Assembly: GCF_001701025.1 (NCBI RefSeq) | Contig: NZ_CP016793.1 | Location: 620,001-684,000, forward strand | Source: Lentzea guizhouensis | GTDB lineage: Bacteria; Actinomycetota; Actinomycetes; Mycobacteriales; Pseudonocardiaceae | DNA length: 64,000 bases | Direction: 5' to 3' | In this document: positions 56,275-64,000 of the stretch, piece after piece | Numbering within the stretch: position 1 is the stretch's first letter | Layout of the letters: the number at the start of each line of letters is the position of its first letter | Made by a program: the position numbers and the translations under genes | The notes under the pieces: model-generated | What the model was told of the DNA's origin: nothing | Database searches by the model: none | The model's input: only the letters and a program-made list of their open reading frames with translations

Positions 56275-57476
56275 GCTACGGCACCGTTCAGGTGGGACGC
56301 CTCGGGTTGACCGAGGCGCTGTCGGCGTTCGACGACAAGGTCAACGCGACGACCGACGTGCGCACGGTGACGATCACCGGCCAGGAGTCGCTGCCACCGC
56401 TCACGGCCGTGCAGATCGCGCGTATCCAGGACGACGTTCCTGGCCTGCTGGGCGCGATCGTTCCGGTGACGTTCACCGACAAGGATGACCGCAACGGCTA
56501 CTACCAGGTGCGCGACACCGGGGCGAAGCTCTTCAGCTGGACCGGCGAGGTCATCACCTGCGACTGGAACCTCACCCTCACCAGGCTCGGCACCGACACC
56601 GAGGTCGACCTGGAGTCCCGGCTCACTGGTGCCTCCGCGCGCAACAACAGCTTCGCCGCCAGCGGCGAGCGGTGGCACGCGCCGCCCATCGGCCACTACG
56701 GGTACTGGACATCCAGCACCCAACCCTCGTCGGTCACCCGCAGCGGGGCCGACGGCGCGATGACCGTGTACCGCGGGCTGCCGCTGACGGTGAACCCGCG
56801 GTGGGGCTGCCCGGTGGGCTCGTACCTGGCCGGCCGCGTGCGGGTCCTCGACGCGAACAACCTGGAGCGCGTCGGCACCGGCTTCAGCACCCCGGCGTCC
56901 AGCTGGGAGCTCAACAACGCACTCGTCCGCGTCCGGCCGCTGGCCTCGTCCGGGGTTCTGGAGATCTCCGCGTACACCGGGGGCGGCTGGCAGGCGAAGA
57001 GCTGGGACATCCTCTCGGGCGGCGTGAGCATCGGCGCGTTCGACACGGTGTCCGTGCTGCACAACGAGCCCGAGCTGGTCGTCCTCCGGCTTCTGCGGTC
57101 GCAGTCACCGGGTCGGTTCACCGTGGACGTGACGCTGCGTCGCGGCTCCCGCCTCGTCGAGCTGTACGTGCAGGCGGCGTTCAGCTCGACGCTGAAGGTC
57201 GTCCGCGCCTCCGCTGAGGCTGGGACCGCCGGAACCGGCTACGTGCGCGCCACGGCCAACGACGGGGCCGGGAACCGGTACATAGTCGGCTCCGCCCTCA
57301 CGCACACTGCGGACACCGTCAACGGAGGCCTCTCCCTCGCCACCACGACGACGCTCGACGCGTTCATCGGCGTCATCGTGAGCGGCTCCGGAGCGGTGGC
57401 CGGTGACCAGGCGGGCGACCTCTACGCGCAGTACCTCGGGGCCCCGGCCGAGCTCGTGCAGGCGGTGAGACGGTGA
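56271..57476 (+). CDS. Distal tail-like protein
   Basis: 401 residues starting ATG 56271, overlapping the tape measure stop. Beta-rich throughout: RLGLTEALSAFDDKVNATTD, VTFTDKDDRNGYYQVRDTG, SWTGEVITCDWNLTLTRLGT. Position after the tape measure matches the distal tail/baseplate hub. Specific family not confirmed. Confidence 0.72.
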   Translation: MSYGTVQVGRLGLTEALSAFDDKVNATTDVRTVTITGQESLPPLTAVQIARIQDDVPGLLGAIVPVTFTDKDDRNGYYQVRDTGAKLFSWTGEVITCDWNLTLTRLGTDTEVDLESRLTGASARNNSFAASGERWHAPPIGHYGYWTSSTQPSSVTRSGADGAMTVYRGLPLTVNPRWGCPVGSYLAGRVRVLDANNLERVGTGFSTPASSWELNNALVRVRPLASSGVLEISAYTGGGWQAKSWDILSGGVSIGAFDTVSVLHNEPELVVLRLLRSQSPGRFTVDVTLRRGSRLVELYVQAAFSSTLKVVRASAEAGTAGTGYVRATANDGAGNRYIVGSALTHTADTVNGGLSLATTTTLDAFIGVIVSGSGAVAGDQAGDLYAQYLGAPAELVQAVRR

Positions 57477-60349
57477 CCGTCAACGAGGCGCTGATGAAGC
57501 TCGGCCGGTGGGGGTTCAAGCTCACCGCCGAGACCCCGCGCGAGGTTCTCGACGCGATCGACTACTTCGGCCACGTCGCGATCAGCACCGGTCGCGTCGA
57601 CCCCCGCGTGGCCGGCGACAGCCTGCTCCGGTCCGCCCGGTACGTCGGCGTCGTCCGCGTCCGCCAGCTCGCCGAGGTCGACAGCGGCGCCGAGAGCACC
57701 CTCGGCGGCCCTGGCATGGCGATGTGGCTCGGCGACGAGGACAAGAAGGGATCCGTCCTCGAGAACGCCACGCCGTTCGCGTCCGGGTCCTTCACGTCCA
57801 CCGTGCGGGCGCTGCTGCCGTACTCCGGTGCCGTCACCGAAGGCACGCTTCACTCGGTCACTGGCGCCTACACCAACACGCACGTCTACCAAGACCCGCG
57901 CACGGCGATCGACTACGTGTGCGGCTACTTCACCGCGGACACGTCCGACCCGGTGGAGTGGCGGGTCAACGGCGACGGCACGCTCGACGCTGGCCACGTC
58001 TCGGACCTGTACGAGTCGACGCCGCGGTGCGCGATCGTCCGGCGTTCCGAGGGCGTCGACATGGCGCTGCGGGCGCTCGCCGGCAAGGCGTCCACCGCGC
58101 GCGACGTCGACGACTTCACCACGCGGGTGGTTCTCCTCGCGTCCGGTACCGGCGGGTCGGTCGCGACCGGTGACGCCGACATCGCACCCGGCCTCAACGG
58201 GTACCTGGACCTGCACGGCAACCCGCTCGTCATGACCCGGCTCGTGTCCGAGTCCGCCACCAGCGGAGGGAACGCGGCCGCCCGCGCACAGCTCGCCCTC
58301 AACCAGTTCACGAAGCCCCGCACCCAGCTGACGCTGTCGACCAACGAGTACGACGTCCGCGGCGACGTCGCGGTCGGCGACGCTGTGTGGGTCTGGTCCC
58401 CCGACGTCGGCCTGGAGGACCAAAACAACCAGATCATCCACCGCGGTCTGCGCCTGCACCCAGTGAAGCTGCGCCTGATCGAGATGACCTGGCCGATCAG
58501 CTCCGGTATGTCGGTCGCCTACCGGGACAAGACCGGCCGCTGGTGGGACCTCACCGACTACGTCCGGTTCGAGAACGGCTCCACCTCGCTGGTCGTCGGC
58601 GGCTACGACCGGTCCCTGACCAACAGCGGCGGCGAGCCTGTCGGCTCCCGCCCGGTGCCGGACACCAGCGTGCCCGCGGCACCGGTGTTCGTCACTCCGT
58701 TCGTGCAGGCCGTGTACCAGTCGGCAATCTCGGGCATCACGAAGGCCCAGGTGCAGGTGCAGTGGGTCAAGCCCAACAACACCGACGGCAGCCTGGTGCT
58801 CGACGGCGACCACTACGAGATCCAGTACCGCACCGGCTCGACGCCGATCTTCCCCGCCACGCACGGGCAGATGTCCGCGTACACCCACGGCCAGCTCGCC
58901 GCGGGCACGCACGCACAGCCGATCACGTACGAGCCGGGTCCCTGGCAGTCCGCGTACGCGAGCTTCGACGACACCGCGCAGCTGCTGCAGGAGCTGACGC
59001 CAGGAGTGCCGTACGACCTGCGGATCCGGGCTTTCGACAACGCAACCCCGCCGAACGTGTCGGCCTGGTCCGCCACGACGACGATCCAGACCAACGGCGA
59101 CACCATCGCGCCGTCCACACCGGCAGCACCGGAGGTCGCGGCGTCGCGGATCGCCGTGCAGATCACCCACACCCTCGGCCGCTCCGACGGCGGCGAGTGG
59201 AACCTGGAAGCCGACCTCAACCACCTGGAGATCCACGCCCAGTACACGCCCAGCTTCTTCCCTGACGACACCACACGCATCGGGAAGTTGTTGGCCAACA
59301 ACGGCATGATGCTCGGCGAGATCCCCGCCGTCGGCACGTTCCCCGTGGAATTTGTCGACGACGTCTACATCAAGATCATTGCCGTAGACGACGCCGGCAA
59401 CAAGTCCTCGCCGAGCGTGGCGGCGCAGTCGAGCGTGCTGCTGATCGACGACGCGCACATCTCCGACCTCACCGTCAGCAAGATCACCGCAGGCACCATG
59501 ACCGCGCAGGTGGTGAACGCCGGCCGCATCTGGTCCGGCACCGACGGCGGCGCCCGCATGCAGCTCGTTGCGGCTGGACTCGAGGCCTACAACGCCAGCA
59601 ACACGAAGACGGTCGCGATCAACGCCTCAGACGGCACGATCGAAGCCGTCGGCACCATCACCACCGGCCTGACCGGCAAGCGCATCGTGCTCAACCCGGT
59701 CGACAGCGGCCGCGTGCCGGAGATCAGGTTCTTCCCAGACGCCGGTTCGTCCTACGGCTACATCAACTCGCCGGCCGCGGGATCGACGGCGACCCTCGGC
59801 ATGAACTCTGGCGCGTCTGGTGGGTTCCAGACGACGGTGTGGTTGTTCCCAGGCGACGGTCGGCTCTCCTACTCACAGGTCGGCACAGGCACCGCCGCGG
59901 GCGGTTCGTGCAGCGTCAACAGCGGTGGCGCGCACGTCGAGAACCTTTCTCTCGCGACAGGTCAACGCAACGGCGGCTTCCTGTGGGCGCTGAGCAGCGA
60001 AGCCTACTTCGGCGTGCACTACCCCGGCGGGGTCGACGCCTTCCACCACGTCGACGGTTCGAACGGCCGGCACGGTTTCAAGGGCGCACTGGAGCAGGGG
60101 AACTCGTACAGCGGACAGGCCGCCCTGTGGTGGAACTACACGGTGGCTGGCGGTGGCGCAGCCAACTTCGCCTACGGCGCAACGATGACCGGGACCATGA
60201 TCGTCCTTGCGTCTTGGACCGACCACACCAGCTACCTCAAAGACACCGTGTGCAACGTCTACAACAACGCGTCCACCGGGTTCAGCGTCGGGAACTCCGT
60301 CGGCGCACGCAACGGCCACTACGGCGTGCAGGCCATGAGGTTCGTCTAA
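57473..60349 (+). CDS. Minor tail / tail-tip protein with FnIII-like domain
   Basis: 958 residues from GTG 57473. The N-terminal part (about 1-400) resembles tail-tip hub proteins; an FnIII-like module is seen around 400-545 (QVQWVKPNNTDGSLVLDGDH and YDLRIRAFDNATPPNVSAWS). The C-terminal third is beta-rich with GAGSTATLGMNSG-type repeats and a final GNSVGARNGHYGVQAMRF that may bind the host surface. It is the main tail-tip protein of the cluster. Confidence 0.78.
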   Translation: MTVNEALMKLGRWGFKLTAETPREVLDAIDYFGHVAISTGRVDPRVAGDSLLRSARYVGVVRVRQLAEVDSGAESTLGGPGMAMWLGDEDKKGSVLENATPFASGSFTSTVRALLPYSGAVTEGTLHSVTGAYTNTHVYQDPRTAIDYVCGYFTADTSDPVEWRVNGDGTLDAGHVSDLYESTPRCAIVRRSEGVDMALRALAGKASTARDVDDFTTRVVLLASGTGGSVATGDADIAPGLNGYLDLHGNPLVMTRLVSESATSGGNAAARAQLALNQFTKPRTQLTLSTNEYDVRGDVAVGDAVWVWSPDVGLEDQNNQIIHRGLRLHPVKLRLIEMTWPISSGMSVAYRDKTGRWWDLTDYVRFENGSTSLVVGGYDRSLTNSGGEPVGSRPVPDTSVPAAPVFVTPFVQAVYQSAISGITKAQVQVQWVKPNNTDGSLVLDGDHYEIQYRTGSTPIFPATHGQMSAYTHGQLAAGTHAQPITYEPGPWQSAYASFDDTAQLLQELTPGVPYDLRIRAFDNATPPNVSAWSATTTIQTNGDTIAPSTPAAPEVAASRIAVQITHTLGRSDGGEWNLEADLNHLEIHAQYTPSFFPDDTTRIGKLLANNGMMLGEIPAVGTFPVEFVDDVYIKIIAVDDAGNKSSPSVAAQSSVLLIDDAHISDLTVSKITAGTMTAQVVNAGRIWSGTDGGARMQLVAAGLEAYNASNTKTVAINASDGTIEAVGTITTGLTGKRIVLNPVDSGRVPEIRFFPDAGSSYGYINSPAAGSTATLGMNSGASGGFQTTVWLFPGDGRLSYSQVGTGTAAGGSCSVNSGGAHVENLSLATGQRNGGFLWALSSEAYFGVHYPGGVDAFHHVDGSNGRHGFKGALEQGNSYSGQAALWWNYTVAGGGAANFAYGATMTGTMIVLASWTDHTSYLKDTVCNVYNNASTGFSVGNSVGARNGHYGVQAMRFV

Positions 60350-60362
60350 GGAGGACAGAGCG

Positions 60363-60893
60363 ATGGCCCTGACACGAGTGGTCGTCCAAAGTGTGACGTT
60401 GAGGCAGAAGCCGGTGGCGTGCTGGGAAGTTGTCGTGCACGAGCACCACGACGACCAGCCCAAGCCCGCGGTCGTCGTCAACGTGCTGCCGTACGAGATG
60501 CCGATCTGGCGGGCCGCCGAGTACGGCATCGACCCAGGTGACCTCAACACCCTCGTCGACATCATGCTCTGCGAGCGCTACGTCGACCCGAGCGTGATGC
60601 AGCCGGAAAACATCGCGCTGTTCAACAAGCCGACGATCGCCGAGGCCCGTGAAGAGTTCCTCGGCCACATCGTCGCGACGAAGCTCAAGTACAGGATGTC
60701 GACCCGCAACGCGGAGATGAACAAGATCCGACAGGAGACGACCGTCCATCCCGCTGACCTCGCACTGAAGACCATGGGCGTGATCTTGCACAGGCATACC
60801 ACCGGTGTGCAGAAGCTCGACCCTGACGTCGCGAAGGCCTTCCAGTACATGCAGGTCGCGGTCGACGCCTTCGAGCAGAAGCAGGGGGCCTGA
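60363..60893 (+). CDS. Hypothetical tail-associated protein
   Basis: 176 residues. VVVQSVTLRQKPVACWEVVV then VVVNVLPYEMPIWRAAEYGI, and helices KLKYRMSTRNAEMNKIRQET and DLALKTMGVILHRHTTGVQK. A preceding AGGAGGACAG supports the ATG. No family is recognised. Confidence 0.62.
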   Translation: MALTRVVVQSVTLRQKPVACWEVVVHEHHDDQPKPAVVVNVLPYEMPIWRAAEYGIDPGDLNTLVDIMLCERYVDPSVMQPENIALFNKPTIAEAREEFLGHIVATKLKYRMSTRNAEMNKIRQETTVHPADLALKTMGVILHRHTTGVQKLDPDVAKAFQYMQVAVDAFEQKQGA

Positions 60894-61891
60894 TGTCGAC
60901 CCTCACCACGCGTCTCCAGCTCGTCAAGGAGACCAACGCCGAGAACTACTCCGTCGGAACCGTCAACAACAACAGCGACAAGATCGACGCTGCCGTCGGA
61001 TTCGAGGAGTGCACGTCCAGCACCCGGCCGAGCAGCCCCTACAACGGCAAGGGCATCCGCGAGTCCGACACCGGGTCCGTGCTGCTGTCCAACGGAACCG
61101 TGCCGGCGTCGGGCAGCTGGAAGTACCTGTGGTCCGCTGACGGCCCAGTCATCGTCGGTGCGGTCGGCGCGTCCGCACCGCTGCGCGGCCAGACCACCGG
61201 CTTCCTCACCGGCACCCGACTGCTCGACGCACGCAAGTACGGCGAGGCCAACCCCGGCTTCACCATCGACTTCGACGGCAAGCACCAGTGGGGGCCAGGT
61301 GGTGTCACCGCGCCGGACACCAACCTGTACCGCTCGACCACCGACCTGCTGCGCACCGACGACTCCTTCTACGTTGGCGGCGCACTCACGGTCGTCGGTG
61401 CGGTGACGCTGACCGGCGCCGTCTCGGGACCGGTCGCCCGCGGCCTGGTTCGCCGCGGGCGCCGCTCCACATCGAGCACGGGAACCACCTCGATCGTCGG
61501 GGTGCTGCGACTGGGCGACAGTCCCAACACGATCCCCGTGGTCAGCGGGCGCGCCTATCGGATCAGCGCAGTCGTGCATCCCCGCTCGACGATTGCGGGT
61601 GACCGGATCCTGACCGAGATCCGCTACACCACGGATGGCTCCGCACCGTCGACGTCCAGCACCGTGCTGGCGCAGAAGTACTCCACCGCCTTTGCGGTGT
61701 CCTCTGCGGACTCTGACCCGTTCGAGACCGTGTATGAGCCGGCGACCTCACACAACCTGCGGCTGCTGTTGACGATCTCCCGCGGTGCCGGCACGGGCAC
61801 GGTCGAGGCGTACGCGGACGCGACCGCCTCCACCGAACTGGTCGTCGAAGACGTCGGCCTGGCCGTCACGAACACGGGGGTCTCCGTCTGA
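60893..61891 (+). CDS. Minor tail / fibre-like protein
   Basis: 332 residues, ATG at 60893 overlapping the previous stop. The N-terminus (LTTRLQLVKETNAENYSVGT VNNNSDKID) is seen in phage tail-tip proteins; the middle is Gly/Ser/Thr rich and the C-terminus beta-rich (YRISAVVHPRSTIAGDRILT, EIRYTTDGSAPSTSSTVLAQ). Likely a receptor-contacting accessory. Confidence 0.68.
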   Translation: MSTLTTRLQLVKETNAENYSVGTVNNNSDKIDAAVGFEECTSSTRPSSPYNGKGIRESDTGSVLLSNGTVPASGSWKYLWSADGPVIVGAVGASAPLRGQTTGFLTGTRLLDARKYGEANPGFTIDFDGKHQWGPGGVTAPDTNLYRSTTDLLRTDDSFYVGGALTVVGAVTLTGAVSGPVARGLVRRGRRSTSSTGTTSIVGVLRLGDSPNTIPVVSGRAYRISAVVHPRSTIAGDRILTEIRYTTDGSAPSTSSTVLAQKYSTAFAVSSADSDPFETVYEPATSHNLRLLLTISRGAGTGTVEAYADATASTELVVEDVGLAVTNTGVSV

Positions 61892-61951
61892 TGGCCGCCA
61901 CCTTCCGCCGCTGCCGCACGCAGCACCAGCACAACCTGGGAGGTCGATTCG

Positions 61952-62332
61952 ATGCTTTCACCGGTCGCCCGCTACATCCTCGCCGTGCACGCCCTGGTGC
62001 TCGGCCTGGGCTACCTGCTCGGGCCACCCCAGTGGTACAGCGGCGGCACCTTCTCTGTCGTGCGGAGCCTGGGTGTGCCGATCTCCGTGTGGGGCGTGGC
62101 GTTCCTCATCGTCGGCCTACTGCTTCTGGCACGCAAACACACCGCGGGCCACGCGATGGGGGTGCTCGTCTTCGTGTTCTGGGGCCTCGGGCTGGCAGCG
62201 TCGCTGAAGTCCGGTCAGTTGTCGGGCTGGGGCTCACCAATCCACAACCTTCTGCTGGCGGCCCCGCTGCACGCCCTGGGGCTCTGGCGACGCGCGCAGT
62301 CCCGAGTGGACGCGAGAACGGACCACGAATGA
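61952..62332 (+). CDS. Small multi-span membrane protein, holin-like
   Basis: 126 residues with about four hydrophobic helices (ARYILAVHALVLGLGYLLG, VWGVAFLIVGLLLLARK, AMGVLVFVFWGLGLAASL, IHNLLLAAPLHALGLW) and a charged tail. Placed in the lysis region before the endolysin, so a holin is likely, but class cannot be assigned. Starts right after GGGAGGTCGATTCG. Confidence 0.65.
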   Translation: MLSPVARYILAVHALVLGLGYLLGPPQWYSGGTFSVVRSLGVPISVWGVAFLIVGLLLLARKHTAGHAMGVLVFVFWGLGLAASLKSGQLSGWGSPIHNLLLAAPLHALGLWRRAQSRVDARTDHE

Positions 62333-62742
62333 TCCGGCTGCTTCTCGCGCCGGCCACACACCGCGACGCGATCGTCTACCTGGCGCAAGCCTCGGCGACC
62401 GGGCCGCCGTGGCTCGCCATCGCGCTGGCCGCCATTGCCACCCTCAGCGCCATCGGCGTCGCGCTGGCCCCAGCGCTCGTCGAGCGGGTCAAGCGCGGTC
62501 ACACCTCGGCCGCGTCCACCGCCACACCACCAGCGCCTGCCGTCGAGGGCTCGGTCGACCTGGTGCGCGAAGCCCTCGCCGACGCCCGGCGGGAACGGGA
62601 CGAAGCGCAGCAGGAGGCCAAGGACCTTTCACGAGAGCTGACCAACGCGCACCGCGAGATCGCGGAACGCGACGTCGTCATCGCCCGGCGAGACGCACAG
62701 ATCGAGGCGCTGATCAACCGGCTCGGAGGTGGCTCGGCATGA
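62329..62742 (+). CDS. Membrane protein with coiled coil, spanin- or holin-like
   Basis: 137 residues from ATG 62329. One or two hydrophobic helices (WLAIALAAIATLSAIGVAL) are followed by a long coiled coil (VDLVREALADARRERDEAQQ EAKDL) and RDAQIEALINRLGGGS. The arrangement suits a cell-envelope lysis accessory (spanin-like) or a holin partner in the lysis cassette. Confidence 0.6.
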   Translation: MIRLLLAPATHRDAIVYLAQASATGPPWLAIALAAIATLSAIGVALAPALVERVKRGHTSAASTATPPAPAVEGSVDLVREALADARRERDEAQQEAKDLSRELTNAHREIAERDVVIARRDAQIEALINRLGGGSA

Positions 62743-63551
62743 CGCGGCACCAGGAAGACGACGACCCGATCGACATCCTCAAGGGCGCCGTCCAGGAAGA
62801 GACCGCTGCTGCCGCAGAGCAGGCCGCCGAAGCGACCGTCGCGCGGTCCAACCGGCGCTGGCTGCCGGTCATCATGGGCGGGGTCTTGGTGGTCTCGCTG
62901 CTGATCTCCGCCGCGGTGGCCCTCGCCGTGGTCGACCTGTACTCGAAGCAGACGCAGGTGGCCGCGGCGGTGTCGGAGATCCGGCAGCTCGCCGAAGACG
63001 CCAAGACTGCCGGCGACGTCGCGAACGCCCAGCTGGAGCGCCGCGGCCAGCAGCCGGTGCCGATCCCGCAACCGGGCGAAGCACAGGACTCCGATGTGCT
63101 CGTCGCGGCGGCCACCGCGCGGGTTCTGGCGTCGCTGCCCGATAGCCGGCCGACGGCGGACCAGGTCGTTGCGGCGGTCGCGGCCTATGTGGCAGCGAAC
63201 ATGTCGCTGTTCGGGCCGTCGCCACAGCAGATCAGGACCGAGGTCGCCGCATATTTCCAGGCGAATCCGCCGCCGTCTGGACCACCCGGAGTGGATGGCC
63301 AGCCAGGACGCGACGGCGAGAAGGGCGACAAGGGCGAGAAGGGCGATCCGCCTACCGCCGCAGAGATCGAGGCCGTGTGGGTCGCCTACCTGCGCGACAA
63401 CCCGGACGCCCTGTGTCCCCGCGGCGGTTCGTTCGCGCAGCTGCGCGTCCAGCTCGCTGACGGTGGCACGGCCGACACGTGGCAGTGCGTCGTCGCTGTG
63501 ACGCCGCCCAGCTCATCGACCACACGAACCCCTGTGGTCCCAACGTTTTGA
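62739..63551 (+). CDS. Membrane protein with collagen-like triplets
   Basis: 270 residues from ATG 62739. After a polar N-terminus and one transmembrane helix (LPVIMGGVLVVSLLISAAV) comes a coiled-coil section, then a short collagen-like stretch of Gly-X-Y triplets (GPPGVDGQPGRDGEKGDKGE) and a C-terminal domain with one Cys pair. Its position between holin-like and endolysin genes suggests a surface stalk or lysis protein. Confidence 0.7.
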   Translation: MTRHQEDDDPIDILKGAVQEETAAAAEQAAEATVARSNRRWLPVIMGGVLVVSLLISAAVALAVVDLYSKQTQVAAAVSEIRQLAEDAKTAGDVANAQLERRGQQPVPIPQPGEAQDSDVLVAAATARVLASLPDSRPTADQVVAAVAAYVAANMSLFGPSPQQIRTEVAAYFQANPPPSGPPGVDGQPGRDGEKGDKGEKGDPPTAAEIEAVWVAYLRDNPDALCPRGGSFAQLRVQLADGGTADTWQCVVAVTPPSSSTTRTPVVPTF

Positions 63552-63563
63552 GGAGGTGGATCC

Positions 63564-64000
63564 ATGGGCGTGTACGGGCTCGACATCAGCAACTACCAGT
63601 CGCGGCTCACGGACTACGGCGGGATCGTCCGCGACGGCTTCGAGTTCGTGTTCATCCTCGCGTCGGACGGCGAGTGGCGGCAGCCCTTCTTCCGGCAGCA
63701 GCTGGACGGCTGCCGGACTCGAGGTCTGCTGGTGGCGGCATACCACTACCAGCGGGAGCACGTATCTGCGGCACGGCAAGTCGAGATCATCGCGTCTCAG
63801 GTACCGAAGGACGTCCCGGTCGTTATCGACGTCGAGCACCACTCCGGGCGCGGCAAGGCCGGCGTCGACCTGTGCCGGGCGATCGTCGACGGCTTGCGCG
63901 CCCGCGGCTACCTGGTGCCGCTGGTGTACATCCCGCGCTGGTACTGGTCGGCCCCAGCCGACGCCCCGAAGGGCGGACTCGGCTACGCCGACCTCTCCGG
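63564..64000 (+). CDS. Endolysin, GH25-type muramidase (cut by window end)
   Basis: Starts ATG 63564 after AGGAGG and runs beyond the window. The GH25 fold is recognisable: VYGLDISNYQSR (catalytic Asp at the start), FVFILASDG, LLVAAYHYQREHVSAARQV and VPVVIDVEHHSGRGK with the acidic pair expected in GH25 lysozymes. It would cleave cell-wall glycan strands. The C-terminal binding domain is not visible. Confidence 0.85.
   Translation, partial: MGVYGLDISNYQSRLTDYGGIVRDGFEFVFILASDGEWRQPFFRQQLDGCRTRGLLVAAYHYQREHVSAARQVEIIASQVPKDVPVVIDVEHHSGRGKAGVDLCRAIVDGLRARGYLVPLVYIPRWYWSAPADAPKGGLGYADLS

Larger units (their letters stand above)
14886..64000. mobile_element. Siphovirus-type prophage, right end outside the window
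   Basis: Everything from the tRNA-Asn fragment to the window edge is phage-like: attachment site, repressor and excisionase candidates, tyrosine integrase, terminase, portal, scaffold, major capsid, connectors, major tail protein, frameshifted tail chaperones, tape measure, tail proteins and lysis genes in canonical long-tailed order. At least 49 kb is present. No DNA polymerase, helicase or primase is recognised in the visible part. The structural genes are intact, so the element may be functional. Confidence 0.93.

Noticed and set aside
57422..59458. 678-codon minus-strand frame over the tail-tip gene
   Set aside because: Shadow of the FnIII-containing tail protein; no ribosome-binding site or domain.
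61891..61951. Short ATG frame before the holin-like gene
   Set aside because: Arg/His-rich and only reads through into the 62329 gene in frame; true start is ATG 62329.

Overview
The DNA is high-GC (roughly 70%), with GTG starts, stop/start overlaps and Actinobacteria-restricted families (DUF397/XRE-DUF5753 pairs, DUF6221, NB-ARC-LuxR regulators). It fits a Pseudonocardiales-like actinomycete, but genus cannot be fixed from this window. The left quarter (1-14.85 kb) is host chromosome. From about 14.89 kb to the right edge (64 kb, still unfinished) the window is a siphovirus-type prophage.

Chromosomal part: the start of a cytochrome P450 gene with an upstream TetR gene and a palindromic operator candidate; an envelope cluster (frameshifted NodB-like/GT2 fusion, a 41-residue membrane peptide, a DUF6542-like membrane protein, and divergently an LCP transferase and a YdcF-like protein); a large NB-ARC/LuxR regulator; a STAS protein; a TPR protein; a small secreted protein, a frameshifted lipoprotein and an OmpR-type response regulator/histidine kinase pair; exonuclease III; tRNA-Met; a GNAT acetyltransferase; and an MpaB-like oxygenase.

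Prophage: the left junction is the 3' half of a tRNA-Asn gene, followed by seven 10-bp-phased GTTGCTG repeats. Next comes a lysogeny/early region (XRE-DUF5753 repressor candidate with a 20-bp perfect palindrome, DUF397, many small genes, an excisionase-like HTH gene with four tandem operators, two stand-alone HEAGH metallopeptidase-like proteins, Nudix, tyrosine integrase, SWIM-finger and RHH-like proteins sharing an operator cluster). A leftward glycosylation cassette (epimerase, methyltransferase, two glycosyltransferases) is divergent from a tail-fibre-like gene. The late region reads rightward: terminase, portal, MuF-like protein, scaffold, an accessory island, major capsid protein, connectors, major tail protein, frameshifted tail chaperones, tape measure, tail proteins, holin/spanin-like membrane proteins and a GH25-type endolysin cut by the window end.

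The most notable element is in the island between scaffold and capsid (40.3-47.4 kb): a Ro60/TROVE protein gene preceded by a non-coding RNA that folds as a YrlA-type Y RNA. It has a long closing helix, a T-arm, a closed acceptor-like stem and a D-arm in permuted order. On the other side of the Ro gene is an opposing tRNA cluster with an initiator-type tRNA, Glu, two Ser tRNAs and two degenerate tRNA-like elements. A short element (CCGAAGAWT and near-matches) recurs only in intergenic gaps of the late region and may be a phage-specific control site.
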